Shown here: positions 61,464 through 64,000 of the stretch, in pieces
Layout: the number at the start of each line of letters is the position of its first letter
How positions within the stretch are numbered: the stretch's first letter is position 1
NCBI GenBank assembly: GCA_963761325.1
Contig: CAVXGZ010000002.1
Coordinates: 62,001-126,000 of the forward strand
Reading direction: 5' to 3'
Source of the DNA: Streptantibioticus_C sp963761325
GTDB taxonomy: Bacteria; Actinomycetota; Actinomycetes; Streptomycetales; Streptomycetaceae
DNA: 64,000 nt
Position numbers and translations under genes: made by a program
Notes under the pieces: generated by a model
Told to the model about the DNA's origin: nothing
Seen by the model: the letters and a program-made list of their open reading frames with translations, nothing else
Database searches by the model: none

Positions 61464-62377
61464 CATGCACCTCGCAGCGCTTGGTCCCGGCCGGCCTCGC
61501 CGTGGAAGAGGCAGTTCCACTCCGCCAGGACCTGGGTCATTCCGCCGCTGTAGGAACGCTCGGCCTTGACGTAGTCGCCGGCGCGGCCGAAGGACCATCC
61601 GATGACATTGCATTCGTCCTCGTCGTGGTTCGGCGCCGCGTCGATGAAGACGCGGATCCGCTCCGGGACGTTCGGAAGATCGCTCTTGGGCACACGCAGG
61701 GAGTAGAAGCACGCGCGATGTATCACCCCGTCGTCCAGGGAGACGGTGACGGCGACGCAGTAGTCCTCCGGTACGTACCGGATCACTTCGTCGACGAGGT
61801 CCGTGCCCGGTGGCTTCCCACCGGTGAGAGCGTGGATCCTGCCGAACTGGGACCGTGAGAGCGGCCCATGGGTACGGAAGTAGAAGTTCGCGGTGTGATG
61901 GCGCCAGTCGACGGCTGCGAAACGGATGTAGGACAGGCCGATTCGCGCGAAGTCGTCCAGACGCTCCGTCACGGGATCCGGGACCTTCGGGGCGGCGAGG
62001 ATCTCGGCGGCCGGCTTCAAACCGCCGAAATAGATCCACGTTTTCGCCAGGCCCCGGCCCGAGTCGAAGTCACCGGACTGGACCGGAGATCCACCGTAGA
62101 GTTCGGACCAGGAGGTGACGACGGGAATCGTGGGGTTGTCGGTCTTCAGCAGCCCCGCGTCGACGGCCCGGCCGACGATGTCCGGTTTCAGGCGGGAGAA
62201 GAACCGGTAGGACAGCTGGTCGCCGTCGCGGGAGGTCGTCTTCCACAGAGCCGCCCCGGCCTGGAAATCCTCGGCGAACGTCTTCAGAACGGTGTCGGTG
62301 ATGTGGTGCGCGGTGGGAGCGCCGATCGCGGCAGCCGTCGTACGAATATCGGTGCGGAAAGCTTCGAGATCGATCAT
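61460..62377 (-). CDS. aromatic prenyltransferase, CloQ/NovQ-like (ABBA fold)
   Basis: 305 residues from ATG 62377, seven bases after AGAGGA; the longer reading has no similarity. Very close to CloQ/NovQ, the soluble magnesium-independent dimethylallyltransferases that act on 4-hydroxyphenylpyruvate: LWKTTSRDGDQLSYRFFSRL, GRAVDAGLL, SWSELYGGSPVQSGDFDSGR, GLAKTWIYFGGLKPA, IRFAAVDWRHHTANFYFRT, YVPEDYCVAVTVSLDDG, ECNVIGWSFGRAGDYVKAER and WNCLFHGEAGRD. First gene of a four-gene operon (prenyltransferase, CloR-like, two P450s) with overlapping junctions. Product predicted: 3-dimethylallyl-4-hydroxyphenylpyruvate, then 4-hydroxybenzoate. Confidence 0.93.
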   Translation of the reverse strand: MIDLEAFRTDIRTTAAAIGAPTAHHITDTVLKTFAEDFQAGAALWKTTSRDGDQLSYRFFSRLKPDIVGRAVDAGLLKTDNPTIPVVTSWSELYGGSPVQSGDFDSGRGLAKTWIYFGGLKPAAEILAAPKVPDPVTERLDDFARIGLSYIRFAAVDWRHHTANFYFRTHGPLSRSQFGRIHALTGGKPPGTDLVDEVIRYVPEDYCVAVTVSLDDGVIHRACFYSLRVPKSDLPNVPERIRVFIDAAPNHDEDECNVIGWSFGRAGDYVKAERSYSGGMTQVLAEWNCLFHGEAGRDQALRGAW

Positions 62378-62761
62378 GAAGGGTCCTCTGCTTTGGGAGA
62401 CCGTCTGATGCAGAACTCGTTCAGCCAGCTGGTGCGCGGTAATCGCCCTTGTCGAAGGCGCACTGTCCTTGCGCGGCCAACCGTTCGTACGCGTGGACGT
62501 CGATGCTGCCGGCGAAACCTGCGGCAGAAAGCCGCCGCGCCGGGTGTTCCTTGGATCCGCCGGCCCCGTATTCACCCGGAGCCGGGTTCAGGCAGCGGCG
62601 CGGTCGGAGATCGGGACGCCGTTCGGTCCGGCGTGGAAAGACCCCGGTAGCCGGATGTGCGTTCAGCACCTCCAGGCTCGTTCGTGGAGCCATGAACGTC
62701 CCACGCTCGGCTGCTCCACCGCCAGTGTTTGGGTCCTCGTTCGCCGCGGGATTTTTTCATG

Positions 62762-62792
62762 CGCGGACATGTGAGAAGTTCACATGTCCGCG
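62762..62792. promoter_or_regulatory. perfect 13-bp palindrome, possible operator
   Basis: CGCGGACATGTGA (62762-62774), loop GAAGT, exact complement TCACATGTCCGCG (62780-62792). A T-run lies on the 5' side for the plus strand, so it does not work as a plus-strand terminator; for minus-strand transcription it is followed by A-residues, not T. A protein-binding palindrome upstream of the cloQ-like gene is the better reading. Confidence 0.45.
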
Positions 62793-62904
62793 GCCGCCGT
62801 CCCAACCGGAAGGAATGCTTCGGGAGCAGCGCAGGCGATTCCGTGAGAATTTCATGCGGGCAGGATGGCGCCGGCACTGGCCGCGCGCCCACGGATTATC
62901 AGAA

Positions 62905-62935
62905 TTTCAACTACTCGGCACGGTAGCGTAGTTGA
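62905..62935. promoter_or_regulatory. inverted repeat resembling a StrR/NovG-type site
   Basis: TTCAACTAC (62905-62913) and GTAGTTGAA (62927-62935), 13 bases apart. The half-sites resemble those of StrR-type regulators (GTTCRACTG, spacer 11, CRGTYGAAC), but the comparable spacer is 15 and the outer bases differ. StrR-type NovG controls the novobiocin cluster. Confidence 0.35.
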
Positions 62936-63228
62936 ATGGTGTCCTAATCGGCGGTGCTGATGGCGACCGGGGCGGTGTGGCCGAGAAGGGCCGGGTGGTC
63001 ACCCGGATGCCGCTCGTATCGCCGGCGGGTGAAGACGAACGATTGGCCGGCCTGACGCAATCGGCGCCGAGCCCGAGCCCGTGACCAGCACTATCGGCGA
63101 AGGACGGAGTGCCGAGCCCGTCCCGTCGGCTGAGAGCACGGCAGCCCGGGCGGCCCCGGAAGGGTGCGACGGGTTTCGGCCTCGATCGGTTCCCGGACCG
63201 GCCGAATCAACCGCGAAAAACGCCGGTC

Positions 63229-63267
63229 GGCCCCCTGAAACATGAATCCATCATGTTTCAGGGGGCC
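63229..63267 (-). terminator. intrinsic terminator of the small-peptide unit
   Basis: Perfect 17-bp stem: 63229-63245 with 63251-63267, five-base loop. On the minus strand it is followed nine bases later by CGTTTTTC. It starts within the last codons of the 54-residue reading, whose stop lies in the stem. Confidence 0.75.
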
Positions 63268-63415
63268 GGCGGCGATAGCCATCGTCAATGCCGAAGAGCC
63301 CAAACGGGTCAAGCGGACGATGCCCTGCGCTGTCGACTTGAGGCAGAGTCGAGAACGCCTCGAATTCCTTGATGCAGCATTGTTGCTTGACCAGGCCCTC
63401 CTCCTTGGCCATCAT
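63251..63415 (-). CDS. possible small peptide gene, 54 residues
   Basis: ATG 63415 overlaps the stop of the 17-codon reading upstream (ATGATG with TGA inside). Reading: AKEEGLVKQQCCIKEFEAFS, then TLPQVDSAGHRPLDPFGLFG and IDDGYRRRPPET. Charged N-terminal part with a Cys pair, then an aromatic, Gly/Asp-rich end, the general look of a precursor peptide, but no core motif of a known RiPP class. An intrinsic terminator right at its end shows that a minus-strand transcript exists. No own ribosome-binding site, so coupling would be needed. Speculative. Confidence 0.38.
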   Translation of the reverse strand: MMAKEEGLVKQQCCIKEFEAFSTLPQVDSAGHRPLDPFGLFGIDDGYRRRPPET

Positions 63416-63465
63416 GTGACGCGTCGGCTGCTGCGGTAACCGGTCGAATGGGTGAACAAAGCCAT
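63412..63465 (-). CDS. possible 17-residue leader peptide or small ORF
   Basis: ATG 63465 has a very good ribosome-binding site (GGAGGGG, six bases). Reading MALFTHSTGYRSSRRVT, stop TGA inside the next start. Its position at the head of a short terminated transcript, divergent from the gene starting at 63590, suggests a translated leader that couples the next reading. Confidence 0.4.
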   Translation of the reverse strand: MALFTHSTGYRSSRRVT

Positions 63466-63589
63466 GAGGTTCCCCTCCGGGAGTGGGAGCCCTTGGCGAT
63501 TTTTATTGCTGTGATCCATGGAACGCAGAGGAGTCTGCCTGTCCGTTGGAAATAGGGGAATGGCGAGGGAATCGGAGGGGGAGCCACTG

Positions 63590-64000
63590 GTGGCAGGCAT
63601 GAAGAATGCTCGGCGGGTGACTGCTGCGGAGCATCGCGATCCGACTGGAATGGCAGACGGTGCGGCACTGTTGGACGGTCTTCCGGAGATCGTCCGCTTT
63701 GAACTCGAACCTGCCAGGCGTTTTGTCGATAACGCGGTGCAGGAGTGCCGGAAGTGTCTGGACAGTCGGGATGCCGACGGAGTTCCCAGCCATCTGCCGC
63801 GGGCGTCCGGTCTCCTGTTCGGGCAGTCGGACGGTACTGAGATAACCATCCGCGACATCGAGTTCGTGCCCAACGTTCGCGACAGCGACGAGAGCGTCAT
63901 AGCCGAATTCGAAGGGACGATCGCCCCGCGGTTCGGCGAGGTGTACAGGAACCCGGGACGAGGATTCTGGTCCGACGAGGACGGTGTGCTGCAGGCCGTC
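63590..64000 (+). CDS. possible JAB/MPN-domain protein (5' part, runs off the window)
   Basis: 137 codons visible, no stop before the window end. GTG 63590 follows GGAGGGGGAG by six bases; ATGs at 63560 and 63599 are in frame. After a ~20-residue polar start comes LPEIVRFELEPARRFVDNAV, QECRKCLDSR, then RASGLLFGQSDGTEITIRDI and EFVPNVRDSDESVIAEFEGT, which resembles the first strands of JAB/MPN isopeptidase domains (G-L-L-x-G, then V-x-N). The metal motif HxH-x7-S-x2-D would lie beyond base 64000, so the call is tentative. Third positions are less GC-biased than elsewhere, suggesting a different origin. Confidence 0.4.
   Translation, partial: MAGMKNARRVTAAEHRDPTGMADGAALLDGLPEIVRFELEPARRFVDNAVQECRKCLDSRDADGVPSHLPRASGLLFGQSDGTEITIRDIEFVPNVRDSDESVIAEFEGTIAPRFGEVYRNPGRGFWSDEDGVLQAV

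Larger units (their letters stand above)
62378..63228. other. 850-bp control region without a recognised gene
   Basis: Upstream of the prenyltransferase operon. Lower GC than the rest. It contains the two inverted repeats listed separately. A 50-codon reading from TTG 62931 to 63083 has no ribosome-binding site and is not called. No tRNA or transposase is seen. Confidence 0.5.

Noticed and set aside
62931..63083. 50-codon reading starting TTG (NGVLIGGADGDRGG)
   Set aside because: No ribosome-binding site, rare start, no recognisable family, overlaps one arm of an inverted repeat.

Overview
The window is very GC-rich, GC-biased at third codon positions, dense with GTG starts and overlapping stop/start codons, and rich in secreted glycosidases, two-component-size regulators, cytochromes P450 and ESX-type effector genes. 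This fits a filamentous actinomycete, most likely Streptomycetaceae; no rRNA or tRNA gene is present to confirm it.

Layout. Bases 1-3535 hold the end of a sugar ABC permease and a GH2 beta-galactosidase whose last part is in another frame because of one extra C. Bases 3554-9121 hold a Ser/Thr kinase, a SixA-type phosphatase, a deleted and frameshifted enolase remnant, an NTF2-like protein, a membrane-anchored protein and a cation diffusion facilitator. Bases 9299-13711 (minus) form a polymorphic-toxin locus: a 59-residue gene, a frameshifted WXG100/ESX-like gene, a WXG-like toxin with a C-terminal papain-fold glutamine-deamidase-type domain, an Imm35/YrhB-like immunity gene, the remnant of a second copy of that immunity gene, and a tandemly duplicated YrhB/papain-like protein.

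Bases 13968-27845 look like one catabolic regulon around a GntR regulator: five enzymes to the left (TPP enzyme, enolase-superfamily dehydratase, RidA-like, creatininase-like, D-aminoacylase) and an oligopeptide-type ABC importer plus a Gfo/Idh/MocA oxidoreductase to the right, with a palindromic operator and a MITE-like element between them. Bases 27915-33589 hold a hypothetical gene, a secreted GH27 alpha-galactosidase with a ricin-type lectin domain, a nitrilase-family amidase, a GNAT fragment and a secreted GH18 chitinase with a DasR/chi-type control region. A badly frameshifted gene follows (33850-34479).

Bases 34572-43293 form a second catabolic regulon: lactonase, MFS importer, LacI regulator, ketopantoate-reductase-like dehydrogenase, BKACE beta-keto acid cleavage enzyme, hexapeptide protein, a glycerate kinase fused in frame to CoA-transferase subunit A, and subunit B. 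A 17-bp motif repeated before the lactonase and before lacI probably binds the LacI protein.

Bases 43401-48141 hold a DUF4230 protein and a dipeptide-type SBP/permease/permease set without ATPases. Bases 48344-54147 hold a 1570-residue RHS protein ending in a PD-(D/E)XK-like nuclease domain and a probable partner gene, then an alpha/beta hydrolase. Bases 55139-56400 hold an auxiliary tryptophanyl-tRNA synthetase behind a leader peptide with tandem Trp codons and a terminator, i.e. ribosome-mediated attenuation. An MFS exporter with a structured leader follows.

Bases 58241-64000 look like the edge of a secondary-metabolite cluster: a CloQ/NovQ-type prenyltransferase, a CloR/NovR-type class II aldolase-fold oxygenase and two P450s in one overlapping operon (the enzymes that make prenylated 4-hydroxybenzoate in aminocoumarin pathways), preceded by a lower-GC region with palindromes, a terminated two-peptide transcription unit, and the start of a possible JAB/MPN-domain gene at the window end.
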